Positions 10,336 to 21,428 of a DNA stretch of 55,505 nucleotides are shown here, piece after piece. Position numbers and translations under genes: made by a program. This stretch comes from Fonsecaea monophora (Eukaryota > Ascomycota > Eurotiomycetes > Chaetothyriales > Herpotrichiellaceae): NCBI RefSeq assembly GCF_001642475.1, contig NW_019174087.1:1-55505 (forward strand). Reading direction: 5' to 3'. The notes beneath the pieces were generated by a model that saw nothing but the letters and a program-made list of their open reading frames with translations, ran no database searches and had not been told where the DNA came from. Numbering within the stretch: the stretch's first letter is position 1; every line of letters begins with the position of its first letter.

Positions 10336-12308
10336 AGACGAGGGTGCTTGTTTAGGTTCAGTTTGCATTGTTCCGGCGCAGGATATGCACTTGTCAGTGC
10401 TGGTTGGATGAGTCTTTCGCTGATACTCTGTATGAGTGAGCATCGCGTGTTTCATATGCGGCGTGGATTAGGTGTCTCTGGCAACTTTTGCATGGAAGGT
10501 TTGCGACTAAGAGCAATGATGTGAACGATAGAGATGGGTTATCGGGCGACGACGGAGCATTGCATGGGAAAGCATTACACAGCAGCAAGACGAGATGCGT
10601 GGACATCCGAGCGACTGGCATTAGCACATAATAATTGGATTCGTTAACCACACTTCGTCGAAGGCTGTTCTGAGCATGCGTGATAAAGATCAAGCCCAAG
10701 CAGCCGGCCGAGCCGGTGTCGAGACTCGAGAGGAGCTAACGATGCAGGTATGCAATGCAGCCACAGGAACGAGACTGGACCAATTCCTATTTTGTTGTTG
10801 ACTGTTGAAGGCCGTATGTGAAGAAATTATACAGTATTGACCATCAATGTGTCTTGTATGGAGCCATGTCGATCATGTCGATCATGTTGGAAAGAGTTTG
10901 ATTTGAATGCAAAGACGAGACATGCAAGCATGCAAACATGTAGATGGGGCACAGGGCGCGTGGGCTCATCTAATTCATCGATTAGGTATTATCTTCCCGT
11001 CTTTCTATGTACCAAGTTAAGGTGCATCGCACATGGCGTTTCCTCTTCGCTGGACTTTCAAGTGAGCAATGTTTCCTAGTCGTGGACTTATCTACCTATC
11101 CGTCTATCTGTCGCAAGGCTGCCTACTTCTCGGCCCCTGGTCCCGATTCCGGAGCAATCACTACATGTCTCCTTATCCGAGTACCATGCTCCATGAAATT
11201 GGCGGTATGGCTGGCTGGAATGGCTGGCTAGTCCCCTTCTCTAACGAAACCTTGGAGAGTGTCGGCTTTGGAAGAAATACCTCCATTGAGTCGCCGAGTT
11301 AGACACCATATTAGGGGTACGGTAGGGATATCCAATTTCGATGGATATACACGGTCATTGCCTGACTTGGCAGTCCTTGAAAGTATATTATACCGACTAC
11401 TTGCCATATAGTGGATTTCTCGGAACTCGGAGCTCGGGACATGCAGAAACTTGTACTCCGCGACCGCAAAACATTGCTGCAACTCCGTACTCCGTAGGTA
11501 GCCAGAGGTACTTTAAGTCTACCTGCAGCCAGCCTCGCGACAATGTCCCAACCTTCTCCGGCAAAGAGCCTTCAACTTAGCCTGACTTTTTACTTTGACT
11601 TGGCTGGGAAGTCTGGTGCACATTACATCGACCCTCGACACGGCACAGGTATCTCTTACACGTGCCGCATCGTATCATCGTGTCATGCATACAGCCGGCG
11701 CGCGCAGATCCCCAAAAAGCCAATAAACATACTCAAAATTTGCCCGTCCTGAATTCAACCCAGATCTCCCAAGAGTGGGTTTTTCTAGTTGTCAGATGCC
11801 GATTAAAAGGGAATCTTGCTCGTGGAGGGATCTGCTCCTTGCTGGGAAGATCTTCATCATCCATGATTACATTGTCCGAAACAGCGCATGCACGCAAGCC
11901 ACTCGAGAGTTTTCTCACCTTCCCACTTCCCACCTCCCCCAAAACACGCGTCGCTTGGATCAGGACATCCGACGATGCAGGAAGGAAGTAAGTAGGTAGG
12001 TTGGTTGGTTGGTTAGTTGGTTGGAGGAAAGAAGTACGACGCGTTTTTCCCGCTGCTCCGCTCGTTATACTCTTACTCGTTCCCGTACCTGTGAGTGCGA
12101 GTGAGTGAGAGAAAGGGAACAAAAGTGTTTATATCAGGGCTGTGTCGTCTGTTTTTTGCGAGTGGTCCCTTTTTCCTCTTCCCTTGTCCCAGTCTTTCCT
12201 TTATTTCCCAGTCATCCCGGAACAACTTCCCATCCATTCATTTACATTTCTTCACTCCAATCTCTTACGCTAGGACAACGTCATCTTCAATATCGCCTTC
12301 CAGTCACC
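10336..12308. other. 2-kb intergenic region
   Basis: No gene is supported. It contains the BAG gene 3' end and the promoter of the NTF2-like gene. ACTCCGTACTCCGTA at 11482-11496 and TACTCCG at 11454-11460 belong to the recurrent CGGAGTA family. A GGTT run lies at about 12000-12025. The 12130-12300 stretch is strongly pyrimidine-rich, as expected for the downstream promoter and leader. Confidence 0.55.
11998..12025. repeat. GGTT-type simple repeat
   Basis: A run of GGTT units with one GTTAG interruption follows a short GTAG run. It is about 280 nt upstream of the NTF2-like gene start. Confidence 0.75.
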
Positions 12309-13085
12309 ATGCGCTTCACAGACATTGCTGTCCTCTCCCTCGCCGCCACCGTCCTCGGACAGGGCCCAGGACAAGGCGGCCGTGGCGACGGTCCCAACGG
12401 CGTCGGTCGTCCAGGCCCAGGACCTGAACAAGGACCAGCAGGAGAAGGACCACGACACCACCCCCGCGCCAACCGGCCGAGATTTGTCCCCGGCCGGGGC
12501 AGGAACACGCAAGGAAATCCGCCATTGAACTCGGGCACGGTGGGCGGCCACTGCCTGAACGACGCCGACGTCGACGTCCTGGTCAAGGGATACACCTACC
12601 TCCTGCAGTACCCCGGCGGTGACGACTTCAATGCCACAGCCAACGCGATCCTGTCGGACAAGTTTGAGGTGTGGAGCGACTCGATCAACACGCTGGGGCA
12701 GCGCGATGTAAGTTCCCAATTTCTTCTTTCCCCCTTTCCTTGATATCATATCAAGACCCATCACTGACCACTTGTCTTCCTTTGTGTGCGAATACAGTTC
12801 AGCTCAGCCGCCTACCCGTCCCTCGAGGCCTTTATCGCCTCGCAGTCGGTGACGCCTCCCTTGCCGACCGTCGAGACCCTCTCGACCGCCTACACGTGCG
12901 ACCAGATCTTCTGGCGCTGGAACGCCTACGGCATCGGCAGCGACTACATGCGCGTCCACGGCTTTATCGAGTTCGACGTCGACGTCTCAAAGGTCCAGAT
13001 CGACACCGTCTACTCCGAGTTCAACACGGCCGCCTTCTGGGTCGACCTCGGGAACCCGGAGTGTCAGCCCTCGGCTCGCAAATAG
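12309..13085 (+). CDS. Secreted NTF2-like domain protein
   Basis: Exons 12309-12707 and 12798-13085 join in phase 0 (GTAAGT...ATACAG) to give 228 residues. A hydrophobic signal peptide spans about residues 1-18. It is followed by a Gly/Pro-rich, low-complexity segment to about residue 65, then a domain of roughly 150 residues with CLNDADVD near its start. Its helix/sheet pattern and aromatic residues resemble the NTF2-like/SnoaL fold of many fungal secreted proteins. Three cysteines in the mature domain may form a disulfide. One N-glycosylation sequon, NAT, is present. The frame stays open upstream, but only to a non-ATG codon, and the ATG in CACCATGC directly precedes the signal peptide. The function is unknown. 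Confidence 0.82.
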
Positions 13086-13931
13086 GGCCCAGCCTCAAGC
13101 TCAGTCAGGCTCCGGGTTATAGAGAGGGCAAGGAAAAAGAAGCAAGCAAGCAAAGGCGCAGTTGGGGTTTGGGGTTTTTGGCTTGGGTTTTGGGGAGAAG
13201 GAACAGTGGTAATTTCAATTTTCATCTTTCAATTTCACAAATGCCATTTCGGCGTGGGGTTTTAGAAATGGGAAATGGGCTGGACAGACGGGACAGACAA
13301 ACGGACAGACGAATACTATAACGAGTACGAAACCAATACCACCCGGCAGTTGAGAGGCGGTGTTGCTGAGAAACCTAATTTTTCAACTCCCTTTTTTCTT
13401 TGAGAAATTCTACAATAATTTAATCAACTCGACGGCTTTTACGGTCACGCATCCACGGCGCCCATGCGACAGGGAAGCTTCTTTCATCGAATAACTCACT
13501 CATTAGCACAAGGGACGATGCGAGTCTTCAGCAAGTGAGTGAGAGTCTTGGAATGAAGGGGTGGTTGGGAGGACATTGGAGGATATTATTACTACGATGA
13601 TGACGATTATCACGACGGCCGCGGCGTTGTCGGTGGTGGTTATCATCTTTCAACTTTCTCATCCGTGCAATGTTTGCGTTGAATCCGATCGACCGACAGA
13701 TCGATAGATCAATAGTCAGACGACTGCACGGATACAATTTCAAGATTCTTCCTGCACATCGGATGTATTCTTTTATTCGTTTTGAACAGTGTCATTTGAC
13801 AAGTCGACATTCATTCCTCATTCACATCTTTCCTTCTCTTCGCAACCCTCCTTTTACATATGTCCCCCGTCTCCAAGACGTAACAGTGGCACTGACAGTG
13901 ATAATAACAGCAAGACCATGGTCCTGCAGAA
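13086..13931. other. Convergent intergenic region
   Basis: Lies between the 3' ends of the NTF2-like gene (+) and the first bZIP gene (-). There is a GACAGACGG-like repeat at about 13281-13311. No gene is supported. Confidence 0.5.
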
Positions 13932-15465
13932 TCACATCTCGGACAATAATTTGGTCAAAAAGTCCCGTCTGACAACAGCGCCGAATCTGTAGCAGTAAGA
14001 AAAGGTCAGCAGTGAGAACACCATGTCATAGATACAGATAGGATCATAATTAGGCGGAATGACGACTGGAGCTGAGAGTGGATCGGTCCAATCCTCCAAA
14101 CGGTATACATTCGATGGACGCGGACAGATGGCTTACGTACCCGTAACACTTGACGTGGGCCACCAGCCTCTCAGCCATTTGGTTCAAGCCCTGCACCATC
14201 AACGACGAAAAACCCGGCGACTGCTGCACACAGTGCCATACTTGGATTGGCGTTAGTTCCGAGGCCTGGTCGATAGGTAAGTCGTCCGAGATATTAAGCA
14301 GTCGCTCGAGGGTCGCTTTTGGGGCGGGCCACGTAAGAGCGGTAGAGGAGGAAGGAGAGGGAGTCGAATTTGGGGGTGAGAGTGGTGAGGCGTATTTGTT
14401 GATGTTTGTATACGACGTCGATTTGGGCGGTGATAAAAAGGATGACGAGGCTGGCGATGAAGATGATGGAGACGGATAACAGCACAGAAGTGCCGCCGAC
14501 GCTGTATGGACATGGCCATGGAGAGGACTGCTCGAGGTGGTATCGCCGTTGTCCTCGTCCTCGTTCTGGCGGAGGTGTGGGAGACATGGCGATTCGAGTC
14601 TGTAGGTTTGGGTTTCATCTCTTCAGTGCCGTACATATGCAGCGCGTGAAGGGGAGGATATGATAATCTGTTATAACATACTTGAGCACAAACTCCATGG
14701 CAACAACCACAGCGTCGAGGTGGGCCACAAGGACTGTCGTTGCGCTTCTATCTCGGCCCAGAGAGGCTGAATTTTTTCCAGCACTGGGCGGCAGGAAGCC
14801 AAATTCTTGCTTCTGCTGGACATGCATCTGGACAGGCTGGCCATTCTCCGTCTCGATCCAGACCAGAGTGCTCGAGGAGCTGCTGCTGACAGACGCACCC
14901 GCTCCGCTCTCCATCCAGCCATTGGGCGACGAGAGGTAAGCCGGCCGAGCTGAGTTGCCCATCTCAGATGCGAAGTTGAATCCTCCGAGTCCGGTCGCAT
15001 AGCCGCCTCTATTCGCATAGGCGTGTTCAGTATGAGTCAAGGAAGCCGACTTGTGCAACTCGGCCTCGCATTGTGCAAGTTTGCTGTTGGCCGCCGCCAG
15101 ATCTCGCTCGAGTCGGTCGACTTCAGCCTGCAGCCTCGCTTCGTTGGCTTGTAAGCGCCTAACGGACTTTTCCAAAACCCGAAGGTATTGGTCTCGTCGT
15201 TCGCGAAAGGTCCTGGTCAGTCGGATATACCGTGTTAGTCAATCCAACCTCGTGGGCAGCGAAGATCTCCAGATCGCAGCCGTCCGATTCGCCTGATGCG
15301 ACAGTACTAACCTCTGGGCCTTGCGCAATTGTTCACGTCTGTTCGCAACCTTGTCTGGATAGGATCTGGGTCAGGACATGGTTTTTCTTGGAGACGAATG
15401 CGAGGTACGGTCGGCAGGTACATACCCTCCACGGACCTAAAAAGTGGTCGGAATATGTCCGACAT
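13932..15465 (-). CDS. Yap-type bZIP transcription factor with C-terminal helical domain
   Basis: Five minus-strand exons give 375 residues: 15426-15465, 15312-15354, 14682-15212, 14141-14599 and 13932-13986. All junctions keep frame with GT...AG introns of 71-154 nt. The basic region lies at about residues 16-35 (NRREQLRKAQRTFRERR), followed by a leucine-zipper coiled coil to about residue 70. The invariant bZIP Asn, eight residues before Arg31, is Leu23 here; I believe a subgroup of fungal Yap-like factors varies at this site, but this needs checking. A Ser/Pro-rich middle leads to a C-terminal module (ELTPIQVW, then an amphipathic stretch ending KCYGFGAVV). This module recurs in fungal bZIP regulators, in my recollection. 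It is likely nuclear and DNA-binding, with unknown targets. It is transcribed away from the secreted propeller gene 661 nt away. Confidence 0.85.
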
Positions 15466-16126
15466 GGCTGCATCTCAAAGCAGACACAGATGTCGTCCTC
15501 GTTGATAGAAGAGTTGGACGCGCATGATAACGAGAATACAGGAATGAGGTGAAGTCATTGAAACCATCGAAAACAACGTCCGAGTCGAGAAACATCCACA
15601 GTTGCAACGGCGGCTGACTGCCGTTTCGCTTGTGTCTCAGGCCCCGCGGCGATGGGCCCCTGGATTTGACGCCTCGTGAGTGGAGCCTCATTCGCTTTCG
15701 CTCTTCGCCTCTCGCGGACCCTCGATGGATAATCATTTTCTTCCTGTTTGGGATTAGCGCAATTTGCTGCTGCCGACGCCATTCTCGGTCTTGTCCCAAG
15801 AAGGAAATAAAATATTGTATAATCCACGATGAGAGACACAAACGCCGAGGGAGAGATTCACAGCCGTTGTATCGACTGACACGTTTTCCCTTCCCGTGGA
15901 GATTACACAGGAGTACAGGTGCCGAATAATGTGTCTCTGAGAGGTTCGAGGAGTGTTGTCGCGGAGATTTTTTGCCATGCCACGAAGTATAAAGTCGGCA
16001 GCAGATGCGCATGAACGGAGAGAAAAGACAATTCAGCTTCCCACAAGACAAACACTGCCAACCTGAATTCACTTCATCTTTTCATAGGAGCCTAACGCTG
16101 GACGTTGACAATCTGAAGCGACAAAT
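15466..16126. promoter_or_regulatory. Shared divergent promoter region, bZIP / secreted propeller
   Basis: 661 nt lie between the start codons of two divergent genes, so it must hold both promoters. TATAAAG at 15987-15993 lies about 135 nt upstream of the propeller ATG and is a fair TATA candidate for that gene. A minus-strand ORF crosses the region but lacks an ATG and a domain, so I do not call it. Confidence 0.5.
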
Positions 16127-17418
16127 ATGTTGAACAATCTCCTTTCAACCTCGCTGCTTCTGGCGGCATCAATTGGCTCCGTCTGGTCCGCGCCATCACC
16201 GCACCCTGGCAAATGGGGGAACCCTCATCCAAAAGGGGCTCGCGCGATATATTTTATCACCAATGATGCCAGCAACTCTGTCGCAGCAGTGCCCGTTGCC
16301 GCCAATGGCATGCTCTCCCAAGGTTCCCTGACTCCGACTGGAGGGGAGGGATCAAATAGCGTCACTGCAGACAATGAGCCGGCAGCTCCTGACGCTTTGA
16401 TATCGCAGTCTGCTTTGACAATTGCTGGAAACGTATGTGAACCCTTTTCAGCATTGAAAATGAGGACATATGGAATGGCTGACGAGATGAACAGAATATC
16501 TTCGCCGTCAATGCTGGAAGCAATACCTTGTCAATGCTATCGATTGACTCACGTGACCCGACGAAGCTCACCGTAGTCGGTGCTCCCGTCAGTCTCCCCG
16601 GTCAATTTCCCAATACTGTCGCAGCGTCAGCCCGCAATCGACTTGTCTGTGTTGGGACCACCGGCGAGGTCAATGGTGTTTCCTGTTCATCCTTCTCGAG
16701 ACAAGGTCTCGGTGCGATGGACAGCTTGCGCTCCTTTGACCTGGTCCAGACAACTCCTCCTGTTGGTCCGACGAACACAGTGTCCCAAGTCTTCTTCTCA
16801 GAGGACGAGTCTCGACTGTTCACGACGGTCAAGGGTGATCCACCCAACAACAACACGGGGTTCTTCTCAGTCTTCCCCGTGCAAGGAGGAAATTGGCATA
16901 TGAGAGCAAGTCTTTCAATGACGGATACACGCAGCTCCCCGGCAGGAACAGCCGTTCTGTTCGGCTCGGAAGTCATTCGTGGCACGTCAAATGTCTTTGT
17001 GACTGACGCGTCTTTTGGCGCTGCTGTTGTGTCCGTGGACCCGGCGAGTGGCACGGCGTCAACTGTGGCAAAGCAAGCGGTGGATGGTCAAGCTGCCACC
17101 TGCTGGGCGGCCATCTCTCCCAAGACTGGGACTGCATTCGTCGCGGACGTGGGCGTCAATCGTCTTGTGGAAATGAGCTTGACAGACGCTAGCATCATTT
17201 CGACTCTGGACCTATCAGCAAACGGGGACCCGGGACTCATCGACTTGAAAGCGGCAGGCAACTTCATCTATGCTCTGTCTCCAGGCAATGGAACTACACC
17301 TGCCGCAGTGACTGTGGTGGATGTCTCTGGAGGGCCGGGTTCGGCTAAGCAGGTTCAACATTTCCAGTTGGACTCCATGGGCGTCGACAAGAACGCGCAG
17401 GGTATGGCTGTTTTCTAA
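16127..17418 (+). CDS. Secreted 3-carboxymuconate-cyclase-like beta-propeller protein
   Basis: Exons 16127-16432 and 16495-17418 join in phase 0 (GTATGT...AACAG) to give 409 residues. A signal peptide of about 21 residues ends near VWSA. The remainder is built of repeating strand motifs (YFITNDASNSVAAV, NIFAVNAGSNTLS, SRLFTTVKGD, NVFVTDASFGAAVVSV, TAFVADVGVNRLVEM, FIYALSPGNG). This is the pattern of the seven-bladed lactonase/carboxymuconate-cyclase propeller. Many fungal secreted members are annotated as 3-carboxymuconate cyclase, and some are abundant antigens; enzyme activity is generally unproven. Asn-linked sites such as NNTG and NGTT fit a secreted glycoprotein. It diverges from the bZIP gene, which may or may not regulate it. 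Confidence 0.87.
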
Positions 17419-18600
17419 GCCGGACTGTTCTGAGAGACTGATGCTGGAGTGGCAGTGGGGCAGTGTCTGGTACACGGTTTCCATATGGAGGAATTTATCT
17501 TCTTGTTACTATTCTTGGCCAATTCGGAGAAAATTTAGAGAATCTGAGGTGCATTCGAAGCGCGGAACCGAAGTGGTGGGAATAGGGACATGGTCCGAGC
17601 TGTAACCACGCTTGACCTTGACAGAGCCTTGTGTGCATGTACATTCCAGGCCATTTGACCCCAGACTTCTCTTGTCGCTTTCGCACCGATACATCCCCGC
17701 AACCCCGTGGGAACTGATGAATGCCCAGCAATCTCTCGGCCGCGACGTTACAGACCTCGGTCCTGGGGCAAATGGTTGTCTAGACGAGGAGACTAGGAGC
17801 AATTTGTGGGGTTAGTGGCTTTGTTGTAAATCCCCCGCATTGCTGGATTTGTGGGAAAAGGGGGGCGATGATGGACGAGAGATATGCGATTATTTGTTGT
17901 GGGGAGATCGGAAGTCGCGCTCCAAGGTCTAGATTGCTAGATTGAGCGTGTCGTGGGAAGTTTGAGATTGGGCTGGTTGATACCACAATCCCAGCACCAA
18001 GCAGGAAGAAGGATTCGGTGGTGGTGGTGGTGGAAATGGTGATCCGGACCAGTCAACTGGGATCCACCGTCAGCCCCTTGAGGCGCATAGGGGCACAGGG
18101 GTTTGCTGTTGGGCTCATATCCCAGTATATTGCAGAACTTCAATAAATTGCGGCTTTGACGGCCTGCCAGCACATCATGGTAGTACCTTTACCAAGTATG
18201 GTCGCAGATAAGAAGGACGCAGGTAGAAAAAGTGGCCATTGGCAGGTCTGCCAAGTTGGTGTCAAAAGTCGCAGTTTCGCATCTGTTGGTGGCTGCCATC
18301 GATGTCCCACAAAACAGCCACCAACTCTATTGATCGCCCTCCAACTTCCCACCACAAGTCTAACCAAGTCACCCAAATGTCCACCTTCATCCCTGTTCCC
18401 CGCATGCAGATCGGATATCCCGGCCCTATCAGAGGGGATCGTCACGGCCAGCATTGGCACGCGGTAATGTCGGTCTACAGAACGCCTTACAACTACAAAG
18501 ACGCTACTCGTCCCTCCCTGCCTGTGGAGTGACACGACCGATGTGACCTACACTACCTATCGAGCACTCGAGAAAACCCACCGCCGACTTTCACGCAGAC
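17419..18600. other. Intergenic upstream of MFS gene
   Basis: No gene is supported. A GGT trinucleotide run occurs at about 18016-18033. The region includes the propeller gene 3' end and the pump promoter. ORFs of up to 131 codons are present but lack domains. Confidence 0.5.
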
Positions 18601-20672
18601 ATGACTTCTCACGCGGCTGTTGAGGGCGGTTTAGGCAAGGCTGCTCAGCCCAATGAAGCCGAGCTGGTCTCAGTCGAGGACAAGAGAGAACTGTCGAGTG
18701 AGAAGCAGATTGAAGACGTTGACGGAAATGACCAGAACCTCCACTACGACGAGGTGGATGTCGAGCCAGAGCTTCATGCGAGAACCTATATTGCCCTTTT
18801 TTCCATGTTTCTCTTGAATATGGTTCAAGTTGTGGCGTTGCAGGGCCCTCCGGCTGTGGTATGTATTTGTCCCAGTTTGATACCTGGAAAAACTGTGCTG
18901 AATGTCTACATCACAGCTCGACTTTATCGGCGACAGTCTCAACAATCCCAAAACTCAGACCTGGGTCCCCAACTCTCTTTCACTTGTCCAGGCTGTCCTG
19001 GGCCCTGTCATTTCTCTTGCCTCAGACACCTTCCAAGCTCGAAAGAGCATCCTCGTGGGCTCATGCCTCATCTCCCTTATTGGGGCTGCCATCTCTCCGG
19101 GCTCAGGCAATATCTACAGACTGATCGTGGGCCAAACGTTGATCGGCTTTGGTTTCGCAGCAGTGCCGCTCGCATACTGTGTTCCCAGTGAAATCTTACC
19201 GAGGAAGTGGAGGCCGAGTAAGTATAATGGCCAGTCCTCCATATCTCAGCTGATGTGTTTGTAGTGGCACAAGCATGCATGAACATTGCTGCATCTTTAG
19301 GTGCTATTCTCGGGCCTATGTCTATCGGCGCTCTGACGAAACGTAATGCAGAGGACGGATGGCGCAAGTTCTACGTATGTTCCAAGATTACTGTGCACTA
19401 TTAGCGAATACTGACCAGTATCAGTGGATCCAAGTTGGCCTCTGGGGAGCCACCGCTGCAGGTATCCTCGTGGGATATAGACCACCAAAGAGACACACCA
19501 GGCTCGACCACCTCTCTTTCTGGCAGAAACTGGGCCACATCGATATCCCCGGCTGTTGTCTTCTTACAGCCGGTTTGTCACTGTTCCTCACTGGTCTCAA
19601 TCTCGGAGGTAACTTGTACCCTTGGACGAATTCACGCACACTCGCAACTCTCGTTGTGGGCATTGTCATCCTCATCGCCTTCGGCATCTACGAGTGGAAA
19701 GGCACCAAGACTGGGATTATGAACCACACTCTGTTTGGTGGGGGCAGGGCAGCGGGCCGCACATTTGCCATCTGTGTGGGCTTGATCTTTATTGAAGGCA
19801 TCCTGCTCTTCTCGTATATCGTCTTCTATCCTGTCTTGTAAGTCTTCCCCTGCTCCATGCCACCACATACTATGGTCGGAGACTAATCACATGCTTGCAG
19901 AACAACCTCGCTCTTCGAAACGGATCCACTGTTGCTCGTGTCTCGAGAAATGCCCTTCTGGGTTGCGGGCGGCATCTCCACCGTGATCTGGGGTTATGCA
20001 AGCACCCGATTCCGCACAATCCGAGAACCACTCTTCCTGGGTTACTTGATCTTTACTGGCGCCATCATTGGATGGACTACGATTCAACCAAAGGATAGCA
20101 CTAATGCCGTGGTGATGAGTGGTCTCGCGGGCTTTGGGTTTGGAGCACCGCTCATCCTGATCATTGCCGGTGTCCAGCTGTCCACGCCACACAGCCTGAT
20201 AGCAACAGCAACAGCTGTAACCACCTCGTCTCGAGCAGTGGCAGCCACAGTCTTCACGGCCATCTATGCAGCTGCGCTGAACACTCGACTTGGCACTAAT
20301 ATACCCAACGGCGTCGCAGGAGCGGCCGCAAAAGCAGGTCTCCCAGCCAGTTCTATCCCGACTTTCGTGGAAGCTTTGGCGGCGGGCAACACGGCGGCGC
20401 TGAGTAGCATCCCGGGCGTGACACCTGCCATCATCGCCGCTGGCGTTGCGGCGCTCAAGCAAGCGTTTGCAGACTCGATCCGAGTGGTTTACATCATCGC
20501 CGCGCCGTTTGGGGCACTGGCGTGCATCGCGTGCTTGTTCCTGGGGGACTTGCGCAAGACGATGAACTATGTTGTTGATGCACCGGTGGAGGACCTGCAC
20601 GCGAAGAAGCACACTCATCATCATCACCACCACCATCACGGTGAGAGTCGGGATACCGAGCATGAAGCGTAA
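18601..20672 (+). CDS. TRI12-like MFS efflux transporter with poly-His tail
   Basis: Five exons give 617 residues: 18601-18858, 18917-19217, 19265-19374, 19425-19837 and 19901-20672. The introns are short (47-63 nt). The fourth acceptor could alternatively be at 19418/19419, adding Tyr-Gln. A ~60-residue charged cytosolic N-terminus precedes about 12-14 membrane helices. The PRKWRP segment after helix 5 and the overall length fit the fungal trichothecene-efflux-pump (TRI12/siderophore transporter) family of drug:H+ antiporters. It is likely in the plasma membrane, and the cargo is unknown. The C-terminal tail contains eight consecutive histidines, plus another two residues before (HTHHHHHHHHG). 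This could bind metal or be simple-sequence drift. No biosynthetic cluster adjoins it. Confidence 0.87.
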
Positions 20673-21428
20673 TAGAGCAGGTGATGCGGTGGAAACACAG
20701 AGAAAATATGCCCATAGGGTTCCAGCCAAATAGAAAAGCAACGGGCAATTTTCGAGGAAGAGGCTATTGGCCACAACGTGGATGAAAGTCTACCTGTCTG
20801 TAACAGAGCAATCCAAAAAATATGCGGCTCTTTCAGCCACCCAAGCTAGGTAACAACTTCATGCTCCTCTCCTCCTTGACTTTATATGACTCGTGTGTTT
20901 TCTTGGTTCCTAGTATCCTTGAGGTACGACCCAATTCACATGTTGTTGTTACTGTCTGGGTGACTGTTACCCTTACGGTTACCAGTCCCAGTCCCAACCC
21001 ATCATCCGCTTTTCTCTGGCATTGAATCTAACTTATTACTTTTAATCAGCCCCCGGCCAGCCAGACGTGGAATACCTTTCACTTGACTGGGGAGGGTGCT
21101 TTAGTGGGTGGTGCCCCGGTAGTGTCGAATCGGTGTTTTTTAGGTAGTGGTTCCCTGACGGGGTTTCAATTTTCCTTTCTTCCTTTTTTTTTCGTTGCGC
21201 CGGCTATTCTATCTTTGGTATAAATGCTATAAATGCTATAATGTAACTGGTATATATGATATGTGCACCGAGCCGAGTACCCCGTACGGGGTATATGTCC
21301 CACAAGTTGGGTTTAGCGTATGTGATACTTGGGAGATGGTAATGGTACCAGTTAAGTGGCGGCGGCCGCTCAGTCGACCTGGGCGGGACATATACGCCAC
21401 GTTACGGTCGGGTCTCGAACGGGCACTG
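20673..21428. other. Convergent intergenic region
   Basis: Lies between the 3' ends of the MFS gene (+) and the GPCR gene (-). An A/T-rich stretch with repeated ATAAATGCT units lies at about 21219-21241. No gene is seen. Confidence 0.5.

Noticed and set aside
15437..16072. 211-codon minus-strand ORF over the divergent promoter
   Set aside because: Starts with GTG, no domain, and overlaps bZIP exon 1 in a different frame.
18140..18535. 131-codon minus-strand ORF
   Set aside because: No ATG start and no domain. Lies in the pump promoter region.
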